Positions 1 through 7,891 of a stretch of DNA of 64,000 bases are shown here, in pieces. Both the position numbers and the translations under genes were made by a program. Location of the stretch: NCBI GenBank assembly GCA_945889495.1, contig CAMDBU010000005.1, forward strand, positions 1-64,000, written 5' to 3'. Source of the DNA: Syntrophobacter sp. SbD2. Lineage in GTDB: Bacteria > Desulfobacterota > Binatia > UBA9968. Within the stretch, counting starts at the first letter, position 1, and each line of letters starts with the position of its first letter. Under the pieces are notes generated by a model. That model did not search any database. It had not been told where the DNA came from and saw only the letters and a program-made list of their open reading frames with translations.

Positions 1-42
1 CAACTGTTCGAGCTTTTTGGGAGCCACGATGGGACGGTCCAT
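1..42 (-). CDS. Possible 5' end of a leftward gene running off the window
   Basis: An ATG at position 42 on the minus strand opens a frame of 14 codons (beginning MDRPIVAPKKLEQL) that stays open to the window edge. A GGAG lies about 12 nt upstream, a poor spacing. No family is recognisable from so few residues. The remaining bases 43-133 show no gene. This is only a candidate. Confidence 0.2.
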   Translation of the reverse strand, partial: MDRPIVAPKKLEQL

Positions 43-133
43 GCTACAAAACGGTCTCCAAGGACCGAGGGGCGAACGGCCTGTCCCATCCTGTTTCGTG
101 TTAAACAATGTGCATACAGACACTTCAATTTCA

Positions 134-283
134 TTATACAAGGGGAGACGCGCTCAGATACTGTCCCCTGGCATGGAGCTGGTGGGTTAACGCGATGGAT
201 TCGGCCAGCATCTGCTGCTGTTGTTCTTTGCCGAGTTTCTCGAAGGCAGCTTCGTCATGATGAACCAACAACAGGTATTTCAT
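134..283 (-). pseudogene. Truncated YCII/DGPF-domain protein
   Basis: The 49-codon frame starts MKYLLLVHHDEAAF and matches the N-terminal part of YCII-related DGPF proteins (COG3795), small dimeric proteins usually about 115-125 aa that often lie next to ECF42-type sigma factors. It ends abruptly after the strand ending SASPLV, and no other frame downstream carries the rest of the domain, including the DGPF motif. This looks like a real truncation, not a simple frameshift. It sits in the usual place near a sigma factor of that class (830-2101), so it is probably the remains of the partner gene. Confidence 0.7.
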
Positions 284-308
284 CGGAATAACTCCATGCT
301 TAAGGTTG

Positions 309-719
309 TCAGGGTGCGACGATAACCATCCAGCCGACGCCGAAGCGATCGGCGACCATGCCGAAGCAGGGCGACCAGAAAGTTTTGCCGAGCGGCATGC
401 GCACTTGGCCGCCTTCGGACAGGGCGGCGAACTTGCGCTTGGCGTCGGCTTCATCGGCGGCGGTCAATGACAGCGAGAAGCCTTGGAAATTAAGCTCGCC
501 GCCGCAACCGTCCGAGGCCATCACATTGGCGTCGCCGATGCGCACGCACGCGTGCATGATCTTGTCGTCCCAGTCCGGAGGCACCATGCCGGGAGGCGGC
601 GGTTCCGGGCTCTCTTTGTAGCGCATCAGCATGGCGACTTCGGCGGCCAGCGCTTTTTGGTAAAACTCAATGGCCTCTTGGCAGCGGCCGTTAAAAAATA
701 GATAGGGTTCGATGGCCCT
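309..719 (-). pseudogene. PhnB-like VOC protein lacking a usable start codon
   Basis: The protein is a PhnB-like VOC (glyoxalase-fold) domain protein (COG2764), with the typical N-terminus AIEPYLFFNGRCQEAIEFY and a C-terminus FWSPCFGMVADRFGVGWMV. An in-frame stop lies at 783-785, and between it and the conserved N-terminus there is no ATG, GTG or TTG. At 717-719 the codon AGG stands exactly where ATG is expected: 8 nt after a good Shine-Dalgarno AGGAG (728-732) and directly before the conserved AIEPY. I infer a start-codon mutation (ATG to AGG). An internal ATG at 632 exists but would remove the first beta strands. The gene lies between the sigma factor and the truncated YCII gene. Confidence 0.65.
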
Positions 720-829
720 GGCGTTATCTCCTATGGGTTGGAGCCGAGAATCACTGGTTCTGCGGCGACTATTGTTTGGCTTTCATTCGGTAGTCGTACG
801 TCCAAGCGGTAAATCGACATCCCGGTAAA

Positions 830-2101
830 TTATTTTTTCAATTCGGCTAAGCGCCGCTGCAAAAAGCGCCGTTCCGGCTCCTGCTGCGTCAGGCCGAGGG
901 CGCGTTCATAGGCGACCCGCGCCTCCTCGGTTCGTCCCAGGCGGCGGCAGAGGTCCGCTCTGGCGGCGTGGGCGAGATGGTAGTTGCCAAGATCGCCGCG
1001 AGCGAAAATGGCGTCGATCGATTTCACGCCGGCTTCAGCGCCATCGCGCATGGCCAGCGCCACGGCGCGGTTGAGCTCGATCACCGGCGAGGGTTCCGAG
1101 CGCACAAGTAAATCGTATAGAGCGACGATCTGGCCCCAGTCGGTGGCCGCGGTGCTGGCGGCATTGGCGTGCACGGCGGCGATGGCGGCTTGAATGGTGT
1201 AGGGGCCGACTTCGCCGGCGCTGAGCGCGCGCTCTACCAGGGCGGTGCCTTCGGCGATGGAGGGGCGATTCCACAGCGCGCGGTCTTGGTCTTCCAAGAG
1301 CACCAGGTCGCCCTCAGGGGTGGTGCGCGCGGCGCGCCGGGAATCTTGCAGCAGCATCAAGCCCAGGAGACCGGCGCCATCGGCTTCCGGGAGCAGCTCG
1401 AAGAGTAGACGGCCCAGGCTGATCGCTTCGTTGGATAGATCATGGCGGGTGATGGTGGCGCCCGACGAAGCCGCGTAGCCTTCGTTGAAGACAAGATAGA
1501 CGACCCGCAGCACGGCGTCGAGGCGGTCGGGAAGATCGGCGCGGGACGGCACTTGGTAGGGGATGCGCGCGGTGCGGATCTTCGCCTTGGCGCGCACGAT
1601 GCGCTGGGCCAGGGTCGCCGGCGCGGTGAGAAAGGCGCGCGCGATCTCTTCGGTGGTCAGGCCGCAGACTTCGCGCAAGGTGAGCGCGATCTGCGCTTCC
1701 TCGGCCAAAGCCGGATGGCAGCAGGTGAAGATCAAACGCAGCCGGTCGTCCTCGATGCTGTCGCGGCCATCGGCGTCGCTGTCATCAGTGGTCAGCCGCT
1801 CGGCGAGGTCGTCCGGCAACGGTTCCAGGTTGGCGCGCTTGCGCAGCGCGTCGATGGCTTTGAAACGTCCCGTCGAGACTAGCCAAGCGCGCGGATTGGC
1901 CGGCACGCCGTCGCGCGGCCATTGTTCCAAGGCGGCGCGAAAGGCCTCTTGGAGCGCTTCCTCGGCGCGATCGAAATCGCCGAGCAGGCGAATCAAGGTC
2001 GCCAACACCGCGCGCGACTGGTCGCGGTAGACGGTATTCACCGCGTCGCGGGCATGATCGGCGGCGGTGGGTGCTGGCTCCTCAGGTAATTTTCCAGTCA
2101 T
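830..2101 (-). CDS. ECF42-type RNA polymerase sigma factor (COG4941)
   Basis: A 423-aa extracytoplasmic-function sigma factor. Region 2 spans about residues 20-90 (LLGDFDRAEEALQEAF, then RFKAIDALRKR) and region 4 about 120-185 (LTLREVCGLTTEEIARAF). A long C-terminal extension of about 230 aa contains VVYLVFNEGYAAS and ends in a TPR-like stretch. This extension is the mark of the SigJ/ECF42 class, which normally lacks an anti-sigma factor and is encoded with YCII/DGPF and PhnB-like proteins. Here those neighbours (134-719) appear damaged while the sigma gene is intact. The regulated genes cannot be deduced. Confidence 0.9.
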   Translation of the reverse strand: MTGKLPEEPAPTAADHARDAVNTVYRDQSRAVLATLIRLLGDFDRAEEALQEAFRAALEQWPRDGVPANPRAWLVSTGRFKAIDALRKRANLEPLPDDLAERLTTDDSDADGRDSIEDDRLRLIFTCCHPALAEEAQIALTLREVCGLTTEEIARAFLTAPATLAQRIVRAKAKIRTARIPYQVPSRADLPDRLDAVLRVVYLVFNEGYAASSGATITRHDLSNEAISLGRLLFELLPEADGAGLLGLMLLQDSRRAARTTPEGDLVLLEDQDRALWNRPSIAEGTALVERALSAGEVGPYTIQAAIAAVHANAASTAATDWGQIVALYDLLVRSEPSPVIELNRAVALAMRDGAEAGVKSIDAIFARGDLGNYHLAHAARADLCRRLGRTEEARVAYERALGLTQQEPERRFLQRRLAELKK

Positions 2102-2256
2102 GACCGACAGTGTCCATCCGAGAGTCGATTCTACGCCAAAACCGAGCGCGATTTTAAGACTTGGCTGGAGAATTTCTCCGGAGCTCGATTCCGGTCGCTG
2201 GTGTTGCGTGGACGCATCAAGTAAAAAGGTTGGAATTGATTTTTGCCTGACCTCTC

Positions 2257-2754
2257 ATGTTTCGTCGCGTTGAACTGCCCACCGGGGTTGCCGGTTGTTT
2301 GTTGTTGCATAGTTTGCCGGGGCGCTATGAAGCGCTGGAGCGCGTCTGGCATCAAGTGCGCAGCGATGGCGTGGGCGCGATCGTTTGTTTGACCGAGCGC
2401 GACGAGCTGCGCGAGAAGTCTCACGAGTACGCCTTGGCATTGGAAAACGGTTTGGTGCCTTGTCCGGTATTGCCGTTTGAGATTCCCGACCGCGGCGCGC
2501 CCGAGGATCGCGAAGGGTTCTGGCAGTTGGCCCATACCGTCGCGACGCGCTTGCGGCGCGGCGATACCATACTCATTCACTGCGCCGGCGGCGTCGGGCG
2601 CACGGCGTTACTGGCGATCTCGGTGTTGATTGCACTGGGGCAGCCGGCGGCGGAAGCGCGCAACGTGGTCTCGCGCGCAGGCTCGACGGTGGAAACCGCG
2701 CCGCAAAGCAGTCTGATCGCTTGGTGCGCCGCGAAAGTAGGATCGCTGGTTTAA
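2257..2754 (+). CDS. Dual-specificity/tyrosine phosphatase-like protein
   Basis: A 165-aa cysteine phosphatase of the PTP/CDKN3-like superfamily. The P-loop HCAGGVGRT (about residues 108-116) gives the CX5R signature, with Cys as nucleophile and Arg for phosphate binding. An Asp in the upstream loop (PDRGAPEDREGF) is the likely general acid. It would hydrolyse phosphate from tyrosine or another phospho-compound in the cytoplasm. It stands alone between the divergent sigma factor and the chromate transporter genes. The substrate is unknown. Confidence 0.8.
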   Translation: MFRRVELPTGVAGCLLLHSLPGRYEALERVWHQVRSDGVGAIVCLTERDELREKSHEYALALENGLVPCPVLPFEIPDRGAPEDREGFWQLAHTVATRLRRGDTILIHCAGGVGRTALLAISVLIALGQPAAEARNVVSRAGSTVETAPQSSLIAWCAAKVGSLV

Positions 2755-2785
2755 AAATCGGGACACGCATCGACTCCGACCGTAG

Positions 2786-2806
2786 GGGCGGGTTTTAAAC
2801 CCGCCC
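2786..2806. repeat. Palindromic repeat, arms GGGCGGGTTT / AAACCCGCCC
   Basis: A perfect inverted repeat with a single central base lies between the phosphatase and the chromate transporter genes. A second copy at 46580-46600 is followed by a T-rich run and acts as a plausible terminator. Here there is no T-tract on the plus strand, so termination is uncertain. Confidence 0.75.
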
Positions 2807-2815
2807 TCCGAAAGA

Positions 2816-3385
2816 TTGAATAACCCACTCATGCAGCCATCTGATTCCACCAAGCGCCGCATCGGCAAGCTCGAACTGTTCATTACTTTCTCGCGCATTA
2901 CCTTGTCGAGTTTCGGCGGCGCGCTGTTCTGGGCGCGCCGGGCGATCGTCGAGCATCGCGGTTGGTTGACCGAGCGCGAATTTGCCGAATGTTTGACCGT
3001 CGGCCAACTCCTGCCGGGGCCCAACGTGCTCAATCTAACCGTTCTCGTCGGCTACCGCTTCGGCGGTTGGAGCGGCGCGGCGGTGTCGGTGCTGGGTTAT
3101 CTCGGTTGGCCGTTCCTGGTGGTCATCGGCATGGGCATGCTCTACCAGCGCTTCGGCGCGCTGCCCGAGGTGCAGCTGGCGCTGGGCGGTATGTCCAAGG
3201 TCGCGGCGGGACTGCTGCTTGCCACCGTGATCAAGCTGGCGATGGTGTTGCAGCGCAAGCTGCGGCCCTGGCTGTTTTGCGTGCTGGCGTTTGGCGCGGT
3301 CGGGGTGCTGCGCTGGCCGCTGATTTGGGTCGTTGTCGCGCTGGCGCCCTGCGCGGTGTTTCTGTCGTGGAAGGCGAAGGATTAG
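2816..3385 (+). CDS. Chromate transporter subunit, short-chain CHR (first half)
   Basis: A 189-aa membrane protein of the CHR family (PF02417). The N-terminal motif FITFSRITLSSFGGALFWAR and the conserved LPGPNVLNLTVLVGYR loop are present, followed by hydrophobic helices. At about 190 aa it is half the length of classical ChrA (about 400 aa). The next gene (3485-4012) supplies the second half, the arrangement of bipartite short-chain CHR transporters, thought to act as a heterodimer moving chromate or another anion. The start may be TTG at 2816 or ATG at 2831; neither has a strong ribosome-binding site. Confidence 0.85.
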   Translation: MNNPLMQPSDSTKRRIGKLELFITFSRITLSSFGGALFWARRAIVEHRGWLTEREFAECLTVGQLLPGPNVLNLTVLVGYRFGGWSGAAVSVLGYLGWPFLVVIGMGMLYQRFGALPEVQLALGGMSKVAAGLLLATVIKLAMVLQRKLRPWLFCVLAFGAVGVLRWPLIWVVVALAPCAVFLSWKAKD

Positions 3386-3406
3386 AAGAGGAGAACAAGA
3401 TTGTTT

Positions 3407-3446
3407 CTCTCGCAAAGGCGCTAAGCTCGCCAAGTTCGGATTCGGA
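3407..3446. repeat. 9-nt-periodic dispersed repeat, half element
   Basis: The stretch CGCAAAGGCGCTAAGCTCGC and following bases is made of degenerate 9-nt units around CGCNAAGNN. Related elements occur at 6053-6285, 7851-7884, 11425-11453, 12347-12380, 35365-35438, 46536-46564 and 58665-58836. This copy sits between the two chromate transporter genes. Confidence 0.7.
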
Positions 3447-3484
3447 ATTGAAGTAAGGTTTGTGGCTTCACGCGGTAATCTATT

Positions 3485-4012
3485 ATGAACCAGATCGATC
3501 TGACGGCAATATTTTTTCACTTCATGGCGCTCTGGTTCGTCGCCGTCGGCGGTCCGTCGGCGATCCTGCCGGACATTCATCGTTATGTCGTCGACGTGCA
3601 GCATTTGCTGAGCAACCGCGAGTTCGCCGAGATTTACACCTTGGCCCAAGCGGCCCCCGGTCCCAACGTCATGTACACCACGCTGATCGGCTGGTATCTG
3701 GCCGGCTGGCAGGGCGCGCTAGCGACCACCATCCCGCTGTTGATTCCGGCGACCACCTTGACGTTGACGGTGAGCCATTTCATTGAGCGCTATCCCGACG
3801 CGCCGATCCTGCGCGCCATCCGGCGCGGCTTGACGCCGATCACCGTCGGCCTGATGTTCGCCGGCGCCAGCGTGCTCATGCGCACCGTCAGTCACGACTG
3901 GCGCGGCTATCTAACCACTGTGCTCACCGCCGCCATCGTCCTACGCCTGACCTGCAATCCGCTCTGGTTGCTCGCCGGCGGCGCGATCCTCGGCATTGTC
4001 GGCATTTTGTGA
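3485..4012 (+). CDS. Chromate transporter subunit, short-chain CHR (second half)
   Basis: A 175-aa CHR-family membrane protein with the conserved start FFHFMALWFVAVGGPSAILP and the loop AQAAPGPNVMYTTLIGWYLA, corresponding to the GGP...APGPN motifs of the other half-transporter. It ends in hydrophobic helices. It follows the first half after 99 nt, so the two are probably co-transcribed and assemble together. The exported anion may be chromate, but many CHR proteins have untested substrates. Confidence 0.85.
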   Translation: MNQIDLTAIFFHFMALWFVAVGGPSAILPDIHRYVVDVQHLLSNREFAEIYTLAQAAPGPNVMYTTLIGWYLAGWQGALATTIPLLIPATTLTLTVSHFIERYPDAPILRAIRRGLTPITVGLMFAGASVLMRTVSHDWRGYLTTVLTAAIVLRLTCNPLWLLAGGAILGIVGIL

Positions 4013-4066
4013 GTGGAACGATTGGAACGGCTGGAACCTTAACAGGATGCTAAAAATCCTTCGGAG

Positions 4067-4151
4067 TCCTTCGACAAGCTCAGGACGAACGGATCGGAGT
4101 TTGAAATCATTGAGAACGAATCCGTTCATGTTGAGCTTGTCGAAGCATGTT
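4067..4151. repeat. Inverted repeat with CTTCGACAAGCTCAGGAC-type arms
   Basis: The arms CCTTCGACAAGCTCAGGACG and the near-complement at 4122-4147 (TCATGTTGAGCTTGTCGAAG) form a long imperfect hairpin between two convergent genes. Related CTTCGAC-GCTCAGGACA pieces occur at 58677-58711 and 60465-60485. No coding sequence lies here. Confidence 0.75.
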
Positions 4152-4178
4152 CCGCGTTTTTCACCAACCTGCTAAGGC

Positions 4179-4739
4179 TTAGCGCGCCGCGAGTAGCTTC
4201 TCGATCAGTGAAATGAGCCGGCGATCTTCCGGTTCCACAGCGCTTTCAAACGCGGTGATCTGCTGGCCGGTGCGATCGATCAGATACTTGTGAAAATTCC
4301 ATTGCGGCGCTTGGCCGGTCTTGGTGGCTAATTCTTTGTACAAAGCATTGGCCTTGGCGCCGACTACCGTAGACTTGGCGAATACCGGGAAGGTGATGCC
4401 GTAATTGATTTGGCAGAACTGGGCGATTTCCTTATTGCTCCCCGGCTCCTGGGCGCCGAAATCGTTGGCCGGAAATCCGAGGACGACAAATCCCCGGTCG
4501 CGGTAGCGGCGGTAGAGTTTTTCCAGGCCGTCGTACTGCGGTGTGTAGCCGCATTCGCTGGCGGTGTTGACGATCAAGACGACTTTGCCGCGCTGTTGGC
4601 AGAGCGAGATCGGCTCGTCGAGTAAGTTGGAAAATTTATGATCGAGGATGGGCGGGCAGGGGGCTTCGGCGGCGAAGCTCGGCACGGTCAGCGCCATGAG
4701 CGCCGCGAAAACGATGGTGCGAGCGGAGCGGATTGGCAT
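4179..4739 (-). CDS. Exported glutathione peroxidase family protein
   Basis: About 186 aa from the ATG at 4739, which follows GGAG by 6 nt; an ATG 12 nt further up has no such site. An N-terminal signal peptide (SARTIVFAALMALTVPSFA) predicts a periplasmic location. The thioredoxin-fold GPx domain shows the catalytic Cys in NTASECGYTPQY, Gln in the FPANDFGAQEPGSN segment and Trp-Asn in WNFHKYLI. Such proteins reduce hydrogen or lipid peroxides, in bacteria usually with thioredoxin rather than glutathione. It is a single gene. Confidence 0.93.
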   Translation of the reverse strand: MPIRSARTIVFAALMALTVPSFAAEAPCPPILDHKFSNLLDEPISLCQQRGKVVLIVNTASECGYTPQYDGLEKLYRRYRDRGFVVLGFPANDFGAQEPGSNKEIAQFCQINYGITFPVFAKSTVVGAKANALYKELATKTGQAPQWNFHKYLIDRTGQQITAFESAVEPEDRRLISLIEKLLAAR

Positions 4740-4867
4740 GTTGTTCTCCATGGTGAAGCCGTTGAGTAGTCTGCAAGACTTTAGCGCGCTCGGGTTCGGC
4801 TTTCCATCGGCGCCGAGAAATGTTTAGTTCTGATCTTATTAGATGACTTCGTAGGTTAGGAGATTGA

Positions 4868-6025
4868 TTGAACAAGATGGCTGACGATGGTTTCGATTAT
4901 GTCCGAGATGACCAGGCCTTGGCCCAATTGGTTAAACGGGTCGAGTCCGCCGCCCGTTTGGCGGTGGATACCGAGGCCGATAGTTTGCACAACTATTTTG
5001 AAAAGGTGTGTTTGATCCAGTTGACCATCGACGGGGCGCATTTTCTCATCGATCCACTGGCCGGTGTGGAGCTGCGCGGGTTCCTCGATTCCTTGGCGTC
5101 AAAGCCATTGATCTTTCACGCCGGCGACTACGATCTGCGCATGTTGCGCAACTCCACAGGATTTCGGCCCAACGGCGAAATCTTCGACACCATGATCGCG
5201 GCGCAGTTGTTGGGCATCGAGCAGATCGGTTTGGCGGCGCTGTTGGCGCGCTGTTTCGCCATCACCATCGGCAAGGAAGGGCAAAAGTCCGACTGGTCGC
5301 AGCGCCCCTTGACGGAAAAGCAATTGCAATATGCCGTCAATGACACGCGCTATCTCGACGCGTTGGCCGATCGTCTAGCCGATGAACTCGAAGCCAAGGG
5401 GCGGCTTTCTTGGCATCGCGAGAGTTGCCAGGCGATGGTGGTGGCGAGTGGGCGCGACAACCCGCGCGATCCAGATGACGTTTGGCGGCTCAAAGGCGCG
5501 GGGCGCTTGACCCGACGGCAGTTGGCTTTTCTGCGCGAGCTCTGGCGCTGGCGCGACGGCCATGCCCAACGCATGAACCGACCGCCGTTCAAAGTGATGG
5601 GCAACGAGCCGATCTTCGAGCTGATCCAGTGGGCCGAGTCCCATCCCGATGAATCAATTGATAAAGGACCGAAGTTGCCGCGTAACATTCACGGTGCGTT
5701 TTTAACGACCCTCGTCGAAGCGCTCGGGCGGGCGGCGGCGATGGCGCCGGCGGATTGGCCGGAGCTGAAAAAAGCCGTGCGCGGCGAAGCGCCTAGCGCC
5801 GAGGCTTTGGAGCGCGCCACCAAGCTGCGCGCCGCTTGCGCCGACATCGCCAAGGCGCTGGAAATCTCGCCGTCGGTGCTGGCGCCACGCGCCGCCCTCG
5901 AAGCGATCACCCGCGGTCAAGCGCGCGGTCAGGTTCTAAGCATTGACGAGATCATGGAGCGCGGCGGGCTGTTGCGCTGGCAGGCGGAGCAGATTCACGG
6001 CACGGTCGAGCAGTGTTCGCGGTAA
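4868..6025 (+). CDS. rnd: Ribonuclease D
   Basis: A 385-aa 3'-5' exoribonuclease. The DEDDy nuclease domain covers residues about 15-185, with D34/E36 in AVDTEADS, D87 in HAGDYDL and the Y-x3-D motif at Y155/D159. The HRDC domain follows at about 215-290 (RRQLAFLRELWRWRD). It trims tRNA precursors and other structured RNAs in the cytoplasm. TTG at 4868 is chosen as start because AGGAG (4858-4862) lies 5 nt upstream; an ATG nine bases further is less well spaced. Confidence 0.92.
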   Translation: MNKMADDGFDYVRDDQALAQLVKRVESAARLAVDTEADSLHNYFEKVCLIQLTIDGAHFLIDPLAGVELRGFLDSLASKPLIFHAGDYDLRMLRNSTGFRPNGEIFDTMIAAQLLGIEQIGLAALLARCFAITIGKEGQKSDWSQRPLTEKQLQYAVNDTRYLDALADRLADELEAKGRLSWHRESCQAMVVASGRDNPRDPDDVWRLKGAGRLTRRQLAFLRELWRWRDGHAQRMNRPPFKVMGNEPIFELIQWAESHPDESIDKGPKLPRNIHGAFLTTLVEALGRAAAMAPADWPELKKAVRGEAPSAEALERATKLRAACADIAKALEISPSVLAPRAALEAITRGQARGQVLSIDEIMERGGLLRWQAEQIHGTVEQCSR

Positions 6026-6352
6026 GGTTGTTGCGGGACTCCATGAAGATGTTCAGCGCAGAGAACGCAGAGGACGCAAAGTTCGGAGGAGAAAATTGTT
6101 TGTCGATGGTCTGAACGTAATCCGATCTCCGGGTACTCCGCGCCTCGGTGGTGTTAACTGGGAATCGGATACTCCTCTCGCCAAGACGCAAAGGCGCCAA
6201 GTTAGGAAAACAAAGGATAAAATCAATATTTATGGTTTTCATTCCCATGCTCCGACCTTTGCGGCTTTGCGAGAAGTATTCCGAAACCCGCTTGCGGTGG
6301 CGCTACTCTAGGCCTCCGCGGTGTCAGCTTGGTTTGATTCGGGAGGGACGCC
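6026..6352. repeat. Intergenic region holding two inverted-repeat elements
   Basis: This 327-bp gap has no credible gene. It contains two back-to-back imperfect palindromes of the 9-nt-periodic repeat family. The first runs about 6053-6153, with arms around GCGCAGAGAACGCAGAGG and its distorted complement CCGCGCCTCGGTGG. The second runs about 6172-6285, with arms CTCGCCAAGACGCAAAGG and CCTTTGCGGCTTTGCGAG. The ribosome-binding site of the next gene, GGGAGG, lies at the end. Confidence 0.7.
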
Positions 6353-7813
6353 ATGACTCGTAGCGGTGACGATTATCTGCGTGGATTACGCGACGGCCGG
6401 TCGGTGTTCGTGAATGGCGAGCGGGTCGCCGATGTGACGAGCCATCCGGCATTCGCCGGTGGCATTGGCACCGTGGCGCGGCTTTACGATCTGGCTCACG
6501 ATCCGGCTAATCGCGAGCTCATGACCTATCCGTCGCCGCGGGATGGCCGGCCGGTGAATAAGGCTTGGCTGGTGCCGCGCACGCGGGATAACTTGGTCGC
6601 GCGCCGTCAGGCGATTAAATTCTGGGCCGACGCGAGCTACGGTTTGCTCGGCCGTTCGCCGGATCATGTGGCGTCGTTTTTCGCCGGCTTTGCCGGCGCG
6701 CCGGCGCATTTCGCCCGCGGCGGTCAGCGATTCGCCGATAATCTTTTGCGCTTCGCCGCCCAGGCGGCCGATGAAGATCTCTACGTCAGCTACGTCATCG
6801 TCCATCCAACCGTCGACCGCGCCCAGCCGGCGCACCGGCAAAGCGAACCGTTTGTTTACGCCGGCGCCGCCGCCGAGCGCGACGGTGGTTTTGTCCTGCG
6901 CGGCGCGCAGATGTTGGGCACCGGCGCGGTGATGTCGGACTATATTTTCGTGTCGGTGATTTTGCCGCTCAAGCCGGGCGACGAGGATTACGCGATCTCC
7001 TGCGTGGTGCCCACCGGTGCGCCGGGCGTGAAGCTTTATCCGCGCCGGCCCTATGCCCTGGGCGCCACGAGTTTGTTCGACTATCCGCTGTCGAGCCGCT
7101 TTGACGAGAGCGATGCGCTGGTGGTGTTCGACGATGTCTTGGTGCCCTGGGAAGACGTGTTCGTTTATAAAAACATCGAACTCGCCGCCGGCCAGTTCAG
7201 CACCACCCCAGCCCATGTGTTGGGCAACACCCAGTCGCATATCCGCTCCTGGGCCAAGTTGCAGTTCATCGCTGGACTGGTGAAGCGCTGCATGGATTTG
7301 AGCGGTCGCTCGGCCAGCGCCGAGGTGGTCTCACAGCTGGGCGAGTTGGCGACCAAAGTGTCGATAGTCGAAGGCATGATCCTCGGCGCCGAGGCGGCGG
7401 CTGAGCCCGACCGGTTCGGCGTCATGCGACCGAAGGATGCGCTGCTCTACGCCAGCCAAGTTTACCAGCAGGCGATGTATCCGGTGCTGGTCAATCAAAT
7501 CCGCGGCCTGCTCGGCGGCGCGTTGATTCAACTGCCAGCCAGCGTCGACGAGTTGCGCGTCGCGGAATCAGCGGCGGACATGGAGCGCTACGTGCGCTGG
7601 CCTAATGCCAGCGGCGTGGAGCGGGTGAAGTTATTAAAACTGTTGTGGGATGCGATGGGTTCGGAATTCGCCTCGCGCCATCTGCAATACGAAATGTTCT
7701 ACGCCGGCGAACCGGCGGCGATCCACGGCCGCGAGTATCGCAACTTCGATTGGCGCGCGGCGGAGGCGCTGGTTGATAAATGTTTGGCGAGCTATGGGTT
7801 GGATAGCCGCTGA
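6353..7813 (+). CDS. 4-hydroxyphenylacetate 3-hydroxylase-family monooxygenase (HpaB-like)
   Basis: A 486-aa protein of the HpaB/PvcC/4-hydroxybutyryl-CoA dehydratase superfamily. It has the HpaB N-terminal domain (DDYLRGLRDGRSVFVNGERV), an acyl-CoA-dehydrogenase-like middle with VSYVIVHPTVDR and FDDVLVPWEDVFVY, and a helical C-terminus. FADH2-dependent members ortho-hydroxylate phenols and use a separate flavin reductase; none is encoded next door. The start has GGGAGG 6 nt upstream. The true substrate is unknown, and the wider superfamily also includes dehydratases. Confidence 0.85.
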   Translation: MTRSGDDYLRGLRDGRSVFVNGERVADVTSHPAFAGGIGTVARLYDLAHDPANRELMTYPSPRDGRPVNKAWLVPRTRDNLVARRQAIKFWADASYGLLGRSPDHVASFFAGFAGAPAHFARGGQRFADNLLRFAAQAADEDLYVSYVIVHPTVDRAQPAHRQSEPFVYAGAAAERDGGFVLRGAQMLGTGAVMSDYIFVSVILPLKPGDEDYAISCVVPTGAPGVKLYPRRPYALGATSLFDYPLSSRFDESDALVVFDDVLVPWEDVFVYKNIELAAGQFSTTPAHVLGNTQSHIRSWAKLQFIAGLVKRCMDLSGRSASAEVVSQLGELATKVSIVEGMILGAEAAAEPDRFGVMRPKDALLYASQVYQQAMYPVLVNQIRGLLGGALIQLPASVDELRVAESAADMERYVRWPNASGVERVKLLKLLWDAMGSEFASRHLQYEMFYAGEPAAIHGREYRNFDWRAAEALVDKCLASYGLDSR

Positions 7814-7850
7814 AGTGGCGACGGGGCAATTTGTAGTTTGGGATAATTTA

Positions 7851-7884
7851 TCACCGCAGAGGCGCAGAGTACGCTGAGTTCGGA
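7851..7884. repeat. 9-nt-periodic dispersed repeat, half element
   Basis: TCACCGCAGAGGCGCAGAGT and the following bases match the periodic repeat family, between the convergent HpaB-like and AsmA-like genes. Confidence 0.6.
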
Positions 7885-7891
7885 CAGATTG

